This document shows positions 16,280 through 25,242 of a stretch of 64,000 bases of DNA, in pieces (within the stretch, counting starts at the first letter, position 1; every line of letters begins with the position of its first letter). A model generated the notes under the pieces. It searched no databases, was not told the DNA's origin, and saw only the letters and a list, made by a program, of their open reading frames with translations. The DNA is from Marinibacterium sp050389775 (GTDB lineage Bacteria; Pseudomonadota; Alphaproteobacteria; Rhodobacterales; Rhodobacteraceae): assembly GCF_050389775.1 (NCBI RefSeq), contig NZ_CP177144.1:1426001-1490000 (forward strand), read 5' to 3'. A program made the translations under genes and the position numbers.

Positions 16280-16996
16280 TCAGCCGACGGTGACCCCGCC
16301 GCAGACGAACAGCGTCTGGCCGGTGACGAACCCGGCGCGCGGGTCGCAGAAGAAGGCCACGGCATTGGCCACGTCCTCGCCGGTGCCGACCCGGCGGACG
16401 GGCACGTGTTCGATGATCTCGCGCGTCAGCGGCGCATCGGGCGGGTTGTTCTTCCAGAAGGCATCGGTGCCGATCGGCCCGGGGGCCACGCAATTGACCG
16501 TGATGCCGTGCGGACCAAGTTCCAGCGCCCATGTCCGGGCCATGGACTGGGCCGCGCCCTTGGTCGCCGAGTAGAGCGTGCGCAGCTCCTTGCCCAGGGT
16601 CACCCGGCTGGTGTTCATCACGATCCGGCCGCCGCCCAGCTCTTTCATCCGGGGCAGCAGGGCCTGGGCGCACAGGATCGACGGGCGCAGGTTCACATGC
16701 ATCATCCGGTCGAAATCGGCCGGGTCGACCTCTTCGAGCGGGGCAGGGGTGACGATGCCCACGTTGTTGACCAGGCAGGTGATGTCATGCCGCCCGGCCA
16801 AGTCGCCCAGCAGGGCGGTGGTGGCCGTGGCATCGCTGAGGTCGATCTGGTGAAAGTCGTCGCAATCGATGGCCGGGGCAGTGACATCCAGCACGATGGT
16901 GCGGAACCCGTCGGCCTTCAGCCGCGCGGTGATCGCCGCGCCGATGCCGTTGGCGCCGCCCGTGACCAGGGCGGCGCGCCTGTCGTATCGGCTCAT
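16280..16996 (-). CDS. Short-chain dehydrogenase/reductase
   Basis: 238-residue SDR. Cofactor motif TGGANGIGAA near residue 12, structural NNVG motif (LVNNVGIVTP), catalytic Ser in NTSRVTLG and the YSATK catalytic Tyr/Lys pair. The C-terminus FVTGQTLFVCGG is typical of classical SDRs. It oxidises or reduces an alcohol/ketone with NAD(P). The start at 16996 overlaps the stop of the muconolactone isomerase gene (ATGA), so it belongs to the catC-SDR-YciI-atoE operon. The exact substrate is not deducible. Confidence 0.88.
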   Translation of the reverse strand: MSRYDRRAALVTGGANGIGAAITARLKADGFRTIVLDVTAPAIDCDDFHQIDLSDATATTALLGDLAGRHDITCLVNNVGIVTPAPLEEVDPADFDRMMHVNLRPSILCAQALLPRMKELGGGRIVMNTSRVTLGKELRTLYSATKGAAQSMARTWALELGPHGITVNCVAPGPIGTDAFWKNNPPDAPLTREIIEHVPVRRVGTGEDVANAVAFFCDPRAGFVTGQTLFVCGGVTVG

Positions 16997-17283
16997 GTGT
17001 CGTCGTCGCGGATCGAGGACGGATGCCGATTGAGCGGCGTGACATGGATGTCCATGTAGGGATAGAGCGGCAGGCCGGTCAGCACCTCGTGCAGGTGGTC
17101 GTTGTCGCGGCAATCGAAGATCGAGATGTTCTCGTAGAGCCCCGACAGGCGCCAGATGTGACGCCAGACGCCCTGGCGCTGCAGGTCCTGGCTATAGGCC
17201 TTTTCGGTGGCCTTCACCCGGGCTGCCTCGTCCGGGTCCAGGTCGGCCGGAATGTTCACGGTCATGTGCACGTGGTAGAGCAT
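16993..17283 (-). CDS. catC: Muconolactone delta-isomerase-type protein
   Basis: 96 residues, the usual length of CatC. The family features are visible: MLYHVHMTVNIPADL, EKAYSQDLQRQGVWRHIWRL, GLYENISIFDC, and the C-terminal LPLYPYMDI with TPLNRHPSS. CatC converts muconolactone to 3-oxoadipate enol-lactone, the substrate of PcaD, in the cytoplasm. Here it is in an operon with a YciI-like protein and an SDR instead of catA/catB, so it may act on a substituted lactone of another pathway. It starts one base after the stop of the YciI-like gene. Confidence 0.85.
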   Translation of the reverse strand: MLYHVHMTVNIPADLDPDEAARVKATEKAYSQDLQRQGVWRHIWRLSGLYENISIFDCRDNDHLHEVLTGLPLYPYMDIHVTPLNRHPSSIRDDDT

Positions 17284-17284
17284 G

Positions 17285-17590
17285 TCACTCCTCGTTCAGG
17301 GTGTTGCGCCCGTCGAGATAGGCCTTGCGCCAGCGGGTGACGAAGACCCTCTCGAACAGGTCGCCTTGGTGGAACGGATCGGCTTCGATGAAGGCCTGGG
17401 CCTCGGCCCGGGTTGCCACGTCGAGCACGTAGAGCCCGCCGCTGGCCAGGTTGCCGTCATCGTCCAGCTTGGCCCCGCAGGCCAGCAGCAGGTGCTTGTT
17501 GGCTTCGAGGTAATCCAGGTGGGCCGGGCGGAGCCGGATGCGCAGGTCTGCGCATCCGGGCTTGTCGTAGGTTTCGACCATCCAGGGCAT
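17285..17590 (-). CDS. YciI-like protein
   Basis: 101 residues with a dimeric alpha-beta barrel fold. Family features include LRPAHLDYLEANKHLLLACGAKLDDDG and the C-terminal AQAFIEADPFHQGDLFERVFVTRWR. YciI-like proteins carry a conserved His/Asp pair and are thought to be small enzymes or binding proteins; they share the fold of muconolactone isomerase. It lies between the transporter and catC with gaps of a few bases, so it is part of that catabolic operon. Its reaction is unknown. Confidence 0.8.
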   Translation of the reverse strand: MPWMVETYDKPGCADLRIRLRPAHLDYLEANKHLLLACGAKLDDDGNLASGGLYVLDVATRAEAQAFIEADPFHQGDLFERVFVTRWRKAYLDGRNTLNEE

Positions 17591-17593
17591 GGA

Positions 17594-18928
17594 TCAGGCG
17601 ACCCCGGCCGTGGCAAAGCCCCAGATCGCGATCGTGGCCAGGAAGATGATGCCCAGGTAGAACAGGATCATGACCATGTAGCCCATGAAATCCTTGAGCT
17701 TCAGCCCCGAGATGGCCAGCGCCGGCAGCAGCCAGAACGGTTGCACCATGTTGGTCCACTGGTCCCCGATCTGCACGGCCAGGGCCGTGGCGGGGATCGA
17801 CGCGCCCAGCTGCTTGGCCGCTTCCATCATGACCGGGCCCTGGATGACCCACTGGCCGCCGCCCGACGGCACGAAGAGGTTGATCAGGCCGGCCGCGAAG
17901 AAGGACGAGATCGGCAGGGTTTCCGGCGACGAGATCGACACGAACCAGTTGGCCAGCGTCACGATCAGGCCCGACCCGCCGAGGATCGCCAGGATACCGG
18001 CGTAGAACGGGTACTGGATGATGATGCCCGACACGACCTTCACGCCTTCGCTCAGGGCGGCCAGGAACCGGCTGGGCGTGACGAAGAGCGTGATGCCCAG
18101 CGACAGGAACAGCAGGTTGATGAAGTTCAGCGTCACGCCGCCGCCATCGACCAGGTAGAGCACGATGTAGAGCAGCCCGAAGAGGCCCATGCCCACGCCG
18201 ATGATCGGCGAATGGTTCAGCCGCTCGGCCAGGGTGCGGTCGGTTGCCTCGGTGTCGGAGATCGGCAGGTCGGGCTCGGGTGCGGCCTCGACCACGTCGG
18301 CCGGGTTCTTGGGATGCAGCATGGCGTTGAAGAACGGCAGGGTGACCAGCAGCACCAGGTTCATGCCGATGATGTAGGGCGAGAAGATCGTGTCACCCAG
18401 AGGCACCAGCCCGATGACCTCTTCCATGAAATGGCCCGGGGTGTTCAGCAGCAGCGGCACCGAGCCCGACAGGCCCACGCCGTAGACGGCAAAGCCCGAA
18501 TAGCCCGCGGCAATGACCAGCGGATAGTGCAGGCCCTTGACCTTGCGGCCGAGTTTCTGAGCGATCAGCGTGCCCAGCACCAGCCCGAAGCCCCAGTTCA
18601 GCCAGGATCCGACGCCGCCGACCAGGGTGGCCACGACGATCGCCGCCCGGGGGCTCGACACGCCCATGACGACGTAATCCATCAGTTTGTCGACGGCCGG
18701 CGTGCGGGCCAGGATGTAGCCGGCCAGCAGGATGACCGTCATCTGCATGGTGAAAGCCAGCAGGTTCCAGAACCCGTCGCCCCAGAGCCGCGAGGCCTCG
18801 AAGAAGCCGGTGCCCTGGCTGACCATGGCGAAAATGACCGTCAGCGCCGTGAGAATGATCGCCACGACCAGCGGGTCGGGCATGTATCGGCTCACGATGC
18901 GGGTGAAGAAATTGGTGATCGCGTTCAA
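17594..18928 (-). CDS. atoE: Short-chain fatty acid / organic acid transporter, AtoE family
   Basis: 444 residues, an inner-membrane protein with around ten to twelve hydrophobic helices. Features such as YMPDPLVVAIILTALT, GFWNLLAFTMQMTVILLAGYILA, NWGFGLVLG and FVPSGGGQWVIQGP match the AtoE family of short-chain fatty-acid transporters. It would import a short acid for the enzymes encoded next to it. It is the first gene of the operon atoE-yciI-catC-SDR, and its promoter region is shared with a divergent hydroxyacyl-CoA dehydrogenase. The substrate could be a hydroxy acid or a lactone-derived acid; this is inference. Confidence 0.85.
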   Translation of the reverse strand: MNAITNFFTRIVSRYMPDPLVVAIILTALTVIFAMVSQGTGFFEASRLWGDGFWNLLAFTMQMTVILLAGYILARTPAVDKLMDYVVMGVSSPRAAIVVATLVGGVGSWLNWGFGLVLGTLIAQKLGRKVKGLHYPLVIAAGYSGFAVYGVGLSGSVPLLLNTPGHFMEEVIGLVPLGDTIFSPYIIGMNLVLLVTLPFFNAMLHPKNPADVVEAAPEPDLPISDTEATDRTLAERLNHSPIIGVGMGLFGLLYIVLYLVDGGGVTLNFINLLFLSLGITLFVTPSRFLAALSEGVKVVSGIIIQYPFYAGILAILGGSGLIVTLANWFVSISSPETLPISSFFAAGLINLFVPSGGGQWVIQGPVMMEAAKQLGASIPATALAVQIGDQWTNMVQPFWLLPALAISGLKLKDFMGYMVMILFYLGIIFLATIAIWGFATAGVA

Positions 18929-19040
18929 GTTAGTCCTCCTCCTGCCCGGGTCCCCGCCCGGACAAGTGTCCTCAGTGATATGTATTGCTAATCACAGATC
19001 ACTATTTATATTGTCAACTGATTTGTGACGGAGGGGTCTC
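18929..19040. promoter_or_regulatory. Divergent promoter region, AT-rich with inverted repeats
   Basis: For the minus-strand operon a consensus TTGACA lies at 19017-19012, followed 17 bases later by TGATTA. For the plus-strand genes TTGCTA (18985-18990) and TATATT (19007-19012) are 16 bases apart. Repeated TGAT/ATCA blocks (GTGAT at 18976, ATCAC at 18990 and 18998, and TGTGAC at 19024) suggest a regulator site, perhaps of GntR type. A GGAGGGG ribosome site precedes 19041. Confidence 0.5.
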
Positions 19041-19961
19041 ATGGACAGACTTGTGGTGATCGGGGCCGGGATCATGGGGCTGCGCATCTGCCGCCATTTC
19101 CTGGGCTGCGGGCATCCTGTTGCGCTGGTCGATCCGTCGGCCGAAGCGCTTGAAAAGGCGATGGCTTTCCTCGATGGCGCGCCGCGCCAGCCGGTCTTTG
19201 CCGGGGCGGTCGACGTGCTGGGCCCGGCCTGGCGCGATGCCTTCATGGCCATCGAGGCGGTGCCCGAGATCCTTGACCTGAAACGCCGGGTGATTGCCGA
19301 TCTCGAGGAGTTTTTCCGCGACTCGACCCTGATCGCGTCGAATACCTCGGGCCTGCGCACGGCCGAGCTGACCGCCGGCATGGTCCACCCGGAACGGTTC
19401 GTCATCACCCATTTCTTCAATCCCGCCGACATGATTCCGGCGGTCGAAGTGGTGCCCGGCCCGGCCACGCCCGAGGAGGTTGTCGCGCGGGTGGCGGCCT
19501 TTCTCGATGCGTCGGGCAAGAAGGCCGCGCCGCTCAGGGCCGATGTGCCGGGGTTCATCGCCAACCGGCTGCAACATGCGCTGATGCGCGAATGCTTTGC
19601 CCTGGTCGAAAGCGGGGTGGCCGATGCCGAGACGGTCGACCTGGTGACGCGCTATTCGCTGGGCGTGCGGCTGGCGCTGATCGGCCCGTTCCTGCAGCGC
19701 GATCTCAACGGGCTGGACACGCATCTGAACATCGCCCGGTATCTCTATGCCGATCTCGATGCCCGGCAGGAGCCGCCGGCGCTGCTGGAACGCAAGGTGG
19801 CGGCCGGGGCGCTGGGGCGCAAGGCGGGCCATGGTTTCCACCGCTGGGATGGGCCACAACGGGTCCGCATGACGCGGATCGAGGAGCTGCTGCCGCAGGT
19901 GATCGCCCTGTCGGCACAGGTTGATGAAGAGGAAGAGGAGACGACATGCCGCAATGGGTGA
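19041..19961 (+). CDS. 3-hydroxyacyl-CoA dehydrogenase family protein
   Basis: 306 residues. N-terminal Rossmann domain with VIGAGIMGLRICRHFLG (residues 6-22), then the family motifs EAVPEILDLKRRV, ASNTSGLRTAEL, THFFNPADMIP and VPGFIANRLQHALMRE with the helical C-terminal domain. It oxidises a 3-hydroxyacyl-CoA or hydroxy acid with NAD. A strong GGAGG site precedes the ATG. The last 16 bases overlap the next gene. It is divergent from the atoE operon and probably part of the same catabolic theme. Lambda-crystallin-like hydroxy acid dehydrogenases are an alternative assignment. Confidence 0.87.
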   Translation: MDRLVVIGAGIMGLRICRHFLGCGHPVALVDPSAEALEKAMAFLDGAPRQPVFAGAVDVLGPAWRDAFMAIEAVPEILDLKRRVIADLEEFFRDSTLIASNTSGLRTAELTAGMVHPERFVITHFFNPADMIPAVEVVPGPATPEEVVARVAAFLDASGKKAAPLRADVPGFIANRLQHALMRECFALVESGVADAETVDLVTRYSLGVRLALIGPFLQRDLNGLDTHLNIARYLYADLDARQEPPALLERKVAAGALGRKAGHGFHRWDGPQRVRMTRIEELLPQVIALSAQVDEEEEETTCRNG

Positions 19962-20959
19962 ACCGCCCCGAGGGCAGCAACTGGGGCGATTTCGGCCCCG
20001 ACGACCAGCTGGGCACGCTGAACTACATCACTGATGCCGAACGGCGGGCGGCGGCGGGGGAAATCCGCGAGGGCCGGGCCTTTTGCCTGTCGCTGCCGCT
20101 CGATCTGCCGGGCAAGGTGTCGCTGAACCCCCGGCGCAAGCCGCCGCGGCTGGCCCCGACCTGCCTGGGCGAGACGCCCTACATCAATTACCCGCTCAGC
20201 AATGTCGACCCGGTGCTGATGGACGTTCTGTCGGATGACCAGGTGCTGCTGTCGACCCAGTATTCGACACAATGGGATTCGCTGGCCCATGTGGGCGCGC
20301 TGTTCGATGCCGATGGCGATGGCGTGGCCGAACGCTGCTATTACAACGGCCACCGGGCCGACGTGGATGTGCTGGGCGCGGGCGCGGAGGGCGACCACGC
20401 GTCTTATGCCCGCCGGCTGGCGGTCAGCGAGATGGCCAAGACCCCGGTGCAGGGGCGCGGGGTGCTGGTGGATTTCACCCGGGCCTATGGCACCGAGCGG
20501 GTGATCGTCACCCGGGCCATGCTGGAAGAGGTCATCGCGGCCCAGGGCGTCGAGCTGCGTCCGGGGGACATCCTGCTGCTGCGCACGGGCTATGCCGAGG
20601 CGCTGCGCGACATGCAGGACGCGCCCGATCCCGACCGGCTGCACCGCACCGGCGCGGTGCTGGACGGCACCGACGCGGCGCTGCACGAGTGGATCACCGA
20701 CAGCCGCATCGCGGCCATCGCGGCGGACAATTACGCCGTGGAAAACCCCGATGCCGATCCGCATGCCTGCTGCCTGCGCCTGCCGCTGCACCACCATTGC
20801 CTGTTCAAGCTGGGCCTGCCCCTGGCCGAGCTGTGGGACTTCAGCGCCCTGGCCCCGGCCTTGCAGGCCGCCGGGCGGCATGCGGTCTTCCTGACCGCGC
20901 CGCCGCTCTACCTGCCCGGGGCTATCGGGTCGCCGGTCACGCCGGTGGCGACGATCTGA
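19946..20959 (+). CDS. Cyclase / kynurenine formamidase-like metal hydrolase
   Basis: 337 residues of the cyclase family (PF04199-type). The N-terminus (NWGDFGPDDQLGTLNYIT) and the segment STQWDSLAHVGALFD, where the usual HxGTHxD metal site should be, identify the subgroup; here the motif reads HVGALFD and lacks the second His, as in the long-chain cyclase subgroup. Further family parts are GVLVDFTRAYG, GDILLLRTGYAE and AADNYAVENP. These enzymes hydrolyse amides or lactones with a bound metal. It overlaps the upstream dehydrogenase gene by 16 bases, so the two are co-translated. The substrate is unknown. Confidence 0.82.
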   Translation: MPQWVNRPEGSNWGDFGPDDQLGTLNYITDAERRAAAGEIREGRAFCLSLPLDLPGKVSLNPRRKPPRLAPTCLGETPYINYPLSNVDPVLMDVLSDDQVLLSTQYSTQWDSLAHVGALFDADGDGVAERCYYNGHRADVDVLGAGAEGDHASYARRLAVSEMAKTPVQGRGVLVDFTRAYGTERVIVTRAMLEEVIAAQGVELRPGDILLLRTGYAEALRDMQDAPDPDRLHRTGAVLDGTDAALHEWITDSRIAAIAADNYAVENPDADPHACCLRLPLHHHCLFKLGLPLAELWDFSALAPALQAAGRHAVFLTAPPLYLPGAIGSPVTPVATI

Positions 20960-20978
20960 GTCCTGCGGGCGCGCCCGT

Positions 20979-22292
20979 TCAGGCCGCGCCCGCCTCGGGA
21001 CGGCTTGGATCGGTCAGCCCGACCAGCGCGTTGTCACGGATCAGCGCGCCGATATCGGTGGCCACGCCGCTCTGCGCGGCGCGGTCGGCGGCGATGCCGG
21101 TCAGGATCGACCAGGCGCCGGCCCGCTGGTCCGACGCCCGGTTGTGGCGGTCGGGCCCGGCGCGGTCGGGCGCAAAGAGGTCTTCGAGCATCACCGGATC
21201 GGCCCCGCCATGGTCGCCCGAGCCTTCGGGGATCTCGACGGCCCGCGGCGCCTCGCCGGCCAGGTGCAGCGTGGTGGCCATGGATTCATGTTCCCCCGGC
21301 GGGCGCTTGCCGCCAAAGATGCCATGCACCTCGGTATGGCGGTGGGTCAGCTCGCCCCTTGTGCCGATGAAGCTCACCTCCAGCCCTTCCCAGGGCGCAT
21401 AGGCATAAAGCGTGTAATTGGCGCTGGCCCCGCTGGCAAAGCGGATATGGGCCTGGAACGTGTCCTCGATGCCGATGGCCGGGTCAAAGACACACAGGTT
21501 GCGGTGATAGCCGTCGGCCTGCTCGGCCTCGCGGTAGAGCCGGCGCAGGTTGTCGTCGTCATCGAGCACCAGCGCGAAATCGCATTGCGCGCCGTCCAGG
21601 CAGGTTGCGCAGCGCGGGCCGGGATGGGCCAGGCCCAGGTCGGCGGCGGTCTGCGGCGTATAGAACGCCCGCCGGGCCGAGGCGGTGACCTGTTCGGGCC
21701 GGCTGTCCAGCCACCAGTTCAGCAGGTCGAAATGATGGCTGGCCTTGTGCACCAGCAGCCCGCCCGAATTGGCCTTTTGCCGGTGCCAGCGGCGAAAGTA
21801 ATCGGCCCCGTGGATGCGATCGAGATGCCAGCGGAAATCGACGGCCGTGACCTCTCCGATGGTGCCCGCCGCGATGATCTCGCGCAGCTGGGTGCGGGCC
21901 GGGGAATAGCGATAGTTGAAGGTGACCGTGATCCGCCCGCCGGTGCGGGCCTGGGCATCGAGGATGCGGGCCAGCTGGTCGGGATGGGTGGCCAGGGGCT
22001 TTTCGCAGATCACCTCGCAGCCGGCTTCGAGCGCGGTGACGATGTAATCGGCATGGGTGTGGTCGGGCGTGGCCACGATGATGCTGTCGGGCTGTTCGGC
22101 CGCGATCATCGCCTTGAAATCCGCCGCGTCATGGGTGGCCACGGGCCGGCCGGCCTCGGCCGCCGACAGGGCCAGCCGGCGGGGGTTGCTGTCGCACAGG
22201 GCGACCAGCTGGTGACGGTCCGCATAAGGCCCGCAAAGCGCGTCGCGGAACATGCGATGGCGCGAGCCGCAGCCGACGATGGCATAGCGCAT
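20979..22292 (-). CDS. Gfo/Idh/MocA family oxidoreductase
   Basis: 437 residues. NAD(P)-binding motif VGCGSRHRMF at the N-terminus (variant GxGxxx), EKPLATHPDQL for the conserved EKP lysine, and a C-terminal alpha/beta sugar-binding domain (FNYRYSPARTQLREII, KASHHFDLLNWWL). An insertion with PGPRCATCLDGAQCDF is cysteine-rich and may bind a metal. Such enzymes oxidise or reduce sugar derivatives in the cytoplasm. It is the last gene of the GH105-ABC transporter operon, so its likely substrate is a sugar released from imported pectin-type oligosaccharides. I chose the ATG at 22292 because the NAD-binding motif follows at once. Confidence 0.87.
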   Translation of the reverse strand: MRYAIVGCGSRHRMFRDALCGPYADRHQLVALCDSNPRRLALSAAEAGRPVATHDAADFKAMIAAEQPDSIIVATPDHTHADYIVTALEAGCEVICEKPLATHPDQLARILDAQARTGGRITVTFNYRYSPARTQLREIIAAGTIGEVTAVDFRWHLDRIHGADYFRRWHRQKANSGGLLVHKASHHFDLLNWWLDSRPEQVTASARRAFYTPQTAADLGLAHPGPRCATCLDGAQCDFALVLDDDDNLRRLYREAEQADGYHRNLCVFDPAIGIEDTFQAHIRFASGASANYTLYAYAPWEGLEVSFIGTRGELTHRHTEVHGIFGGKRPPGEHESMATTLHLAGEAPRAVEIPEGSGDHGGADPVMLEDLFAPDRAGPDRHNRASDQRAGAWSILTGIAADRAAQSGVATDIGALIRDNALVGLTDPSRPEAGAA

Positions 22293-22296
22293 GGGC

Positions 22297-23385
<1,089 letters not shown>

Positions 23386-23397
23386 TGAACAGGTTCC

Positions 23398-24306
23398 TTA
23401 TTTCATGCCGGAGGTGGCGATGCCGCGAATGATCATCTTCTGGAAGGCCACGAAGAAGATCAGCACCGGCACGAGGGACAGGACGGACATCGCGAACATC
23501 TGCCCAAAGGCCGACTGGCCTTCGCGGTCGACGAAGAGCCGCAGGGCAAGCGGGACGGTGTAGCTGTTGATGTCGTTGAGATAGATCAGCGGGGCGAGGA
23601 AATCCTCCCAGACCCAGATCAGCGAGAAGATCGCGGCAGTGCCGAGCGCGGGCAGCGACAGGGGCATGATGACCGCCCAGTAGATCTTGAAGGGCGAACA
23701 GCCGTCGATCATCGCCGCCTCGTCCAACTCGCGCGGGATCTGGCGGAAGAACTGGATCATCAGGAAGATGAAGAACCCGTCGGCAGCCAGGAAACGGGGC
23801 ACGACAAGCGGCAGGTAGGTATCGACCCAGCCCAGTTTCAGGAACAGGACATACTGGGGGATGAGCACGACATGATAGGGCAGCATCATGGTCATCATCA
23901 TCAGGCCGAAGAAGAACGTCCGGCCGTTGAACTGCAACCGGGCAAAGGCATAGGCCGCAAAGGAACAGCTGAGCAGGTTGCCGATGACCGACAGCACCGT
24001 GACGATGGCGGAATTCTTGTAGAACACCGTGAAGCTGACCGGCAGGGCGTTCCAGCCCTCGGTGTAGTTGGACCACTGGAATGTCGAGGGCCACAGGCCG
24101 AGCGAGCCGAAGATCTCGTTTTCCGGCTTGAGCGACGAGGCGGTCAGCCAGAACAGCGGGTAGAGCATGACGAAGCTGAGCAGGATCAGGAAGACATGCT
24201 TGAGCAGCCGGGCGCGTTTCTCGCGCTGTTTCTGACGCAGCCGGATGTCATGGGCGAGCCGGGCGTCGCTGTCGGGCAGGGGGGCGTCAATCACGTTCGT
24301 TTTCAT
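23398..24306 (-). CDS. Sugar ABC transporter permease, MalG type
   Basis: 302 residues with six predicted membrane helices. A long basic cytoplasmic N-terminus (RLRQKQREKRARLLKHV) precedes the first helix. The EAA loop (DEAAMIDGCSPFKIYWAVIMPLSLPALG) that docks on the ATPase is intact. It overlaps the partner permease gene by 20 bases, which forces co-expression. Together with the partner it forms the channel of a CUT1-type importer. Confidence 0.93.
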   Translation of the reverse strand: MKTNVIDAPLPDSDARLAHDIRLRQKQREKRARLLKHVFLILLSFVMLYPLFWLTASSLKPENEIFGSLGLWPSTFQWSNYTEGWNALPVSFTVFYKNSAIVTVLSVIGNLLSCSFAAYAFARLQFNGRTFFFGLMMMTMMLPYHVVLIPQYVLFLKLGWVDTYLPLVVPRFLAADGFFIFLMIQFFRQIPRELDEAAMIDGCSPFKIYWAVIMPLSLPALGTAAIFSLIWVWEDFLAPLIYLNDINSYTVPLALRLFVDREGQSAFGQMFAMSVLSLVPVLIFFVAFQKMIIRGIATSGMK

Positions 24307-25180
24307 AATGCACCCAGTATTTCGACGTTGCGAAGGCCAGCGCCGTGAAGGCGGCGATGATGATCAGCAGCACCCAGGCCAGCGCCGAGGCATAGCCCAT
24401 GCGGAAGAACTTGAAGGCCTCGTTGAAGAGGTAGACCGTGTAGAACAGCAGGCTGTCGGCCGGGGCGCCGGTGCCGTTCGAGATGATGAAGGCCGAGGTG
24501 AAGGTCTTGAACGCCTCGATGGTCTGCAGGACCAGGTTGAAGAAGATCACCGGGGCCAGCATCGGCAGGGTGATCCGGGTGAACCGCCGCCAGGGCCGGG
24601 TGCCGTCGATCTCGGCGGCCTCGTACAGGTCGCGGGGGATGCCGCGCAGGCCGGCCAGGAAGATCAGCATGGGCGAGCCGAACTGCCACATGGCCAGGAT
24701 GACGATGGTATAGATCGAGGTGTCGGGATTGGTGATCCAGCCGATGCCTTCGACCCCGAACATGGCCAGCACGCCGTTGACCACCCCGTGCAGGCCGAAC
24801 ATCTCGCGCCAGAGCAGCGCAATGGCGATGGAGGCGCCCAGCAGCGAGGGCAGGTAGAAGATCGCCCGGTAGACGCCGATGGTGCGCAGGCCCTTGTCCA
24901 GCAGCATCGCCACGCCCAGGGCCATGGCCAGCCGCAGGGGCACCGACAGCGCAACGAAGAGGAACGTCACCTGCAGCGCCTTGTAGAACCGGCGGTCGTA
25001 CTGGAACATGTACTGGTAATTGCCCAGCCCGTCCCAGACAGGGGGCGTGACCATGTCGTAGCGGGTGAAGCTGAGGTAGAGCGAGGCCAGGATCGGCCCC
25101 AGCGCCAGGAAGAAGAACCCGATCAGCCAGGGCGACAGGAACAGGTATCCGGCGGCATTTCGGCGTAGGAAACGGTGCAT
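24287..25180 (-). CDS. Sugar ABC transporter permease, MalF type
   Basis: 297 residues with six predicted helices (for example AGYLFLSPWLIGFFFLALGPILASLYLSF and ALAWVLLIIIAAFTALAF). The EAA loop is YEAAEIDGTRPWRRFTRITLPMLAP. It lacks the large periplasmic loop of E. coli MalF, as usual for this subgroup. It pairs with the MalG-type permease downstream. A strong hairpin separates it from the binding-protein gene upstream. Confidence 0.93.
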   Translation of the reverse strand: MHRFLRRNAAGYLFLSPWLIGFFFLALGPILASLYLSFTRYDMVTPPVWDGLGNYQYMFQYDRRFYKALQVTFLFVALSVPLRLAMALGVAMLLDKGLRTIGVYRAIFYLPSLLGASIAIALLWREMFGLHGVVNGVLAMFGVEGIGWITNPDTSIYTIVILAMWQFGSPMLIFLAGLRGIPRDLYEAAEIDGTRPWRRFTRITLPMLAPVIFFNLVLQTIEAFKTFTSAFIISNGTGAPADSLLFYTVYLFNEAFKFFRMGYASALAWVLLIIIAAFTALAFATSKYWVHYENERD

Positions 25181-25199
25181 ATGTGTATCCGGTCAGGGC

Positions 25200-25230
25200 G
25201 GCCCCCGCCCTGGGAGGGGAAGCGGGGGCC
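25200..25230 (-). promoter_or_regulatory. Strong hairpin between binding-protein and permease genes
   Basis: GGCCCCCGC pairs perfectly with GCGGGGGCC around a 13-base loop. There is no T-run, so it is more likely an mRNA-stabilising or partial-termination element that keeps binding-protein mRNA in excess over permease mRNA, as known for other ABC operons. Confidence 0.6.
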
Positions 25231-25242
25231 TGAGGGTCAGCC

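Noticed and set aside
16011..16574. Coding frame through the 17-bp repeat array
   Set aside because: No ribosome site, and the repeat period is not a multiple of three; the frame is open only by composition and overlaps the SDR gene.
17282..18991. A 569-codon open frame on the plus strand
   Set aside because: Antisense to the AtoE-type transporter; low-complexity His/Asp/Arg composition.
19946..20959. Dedicated kynurenine formamidase (KynB)
   Set aside because: The protein is much longer than KynB and the HxGTHxD motif is altered to HVGALFD; it belongs to the broader cyclase family.
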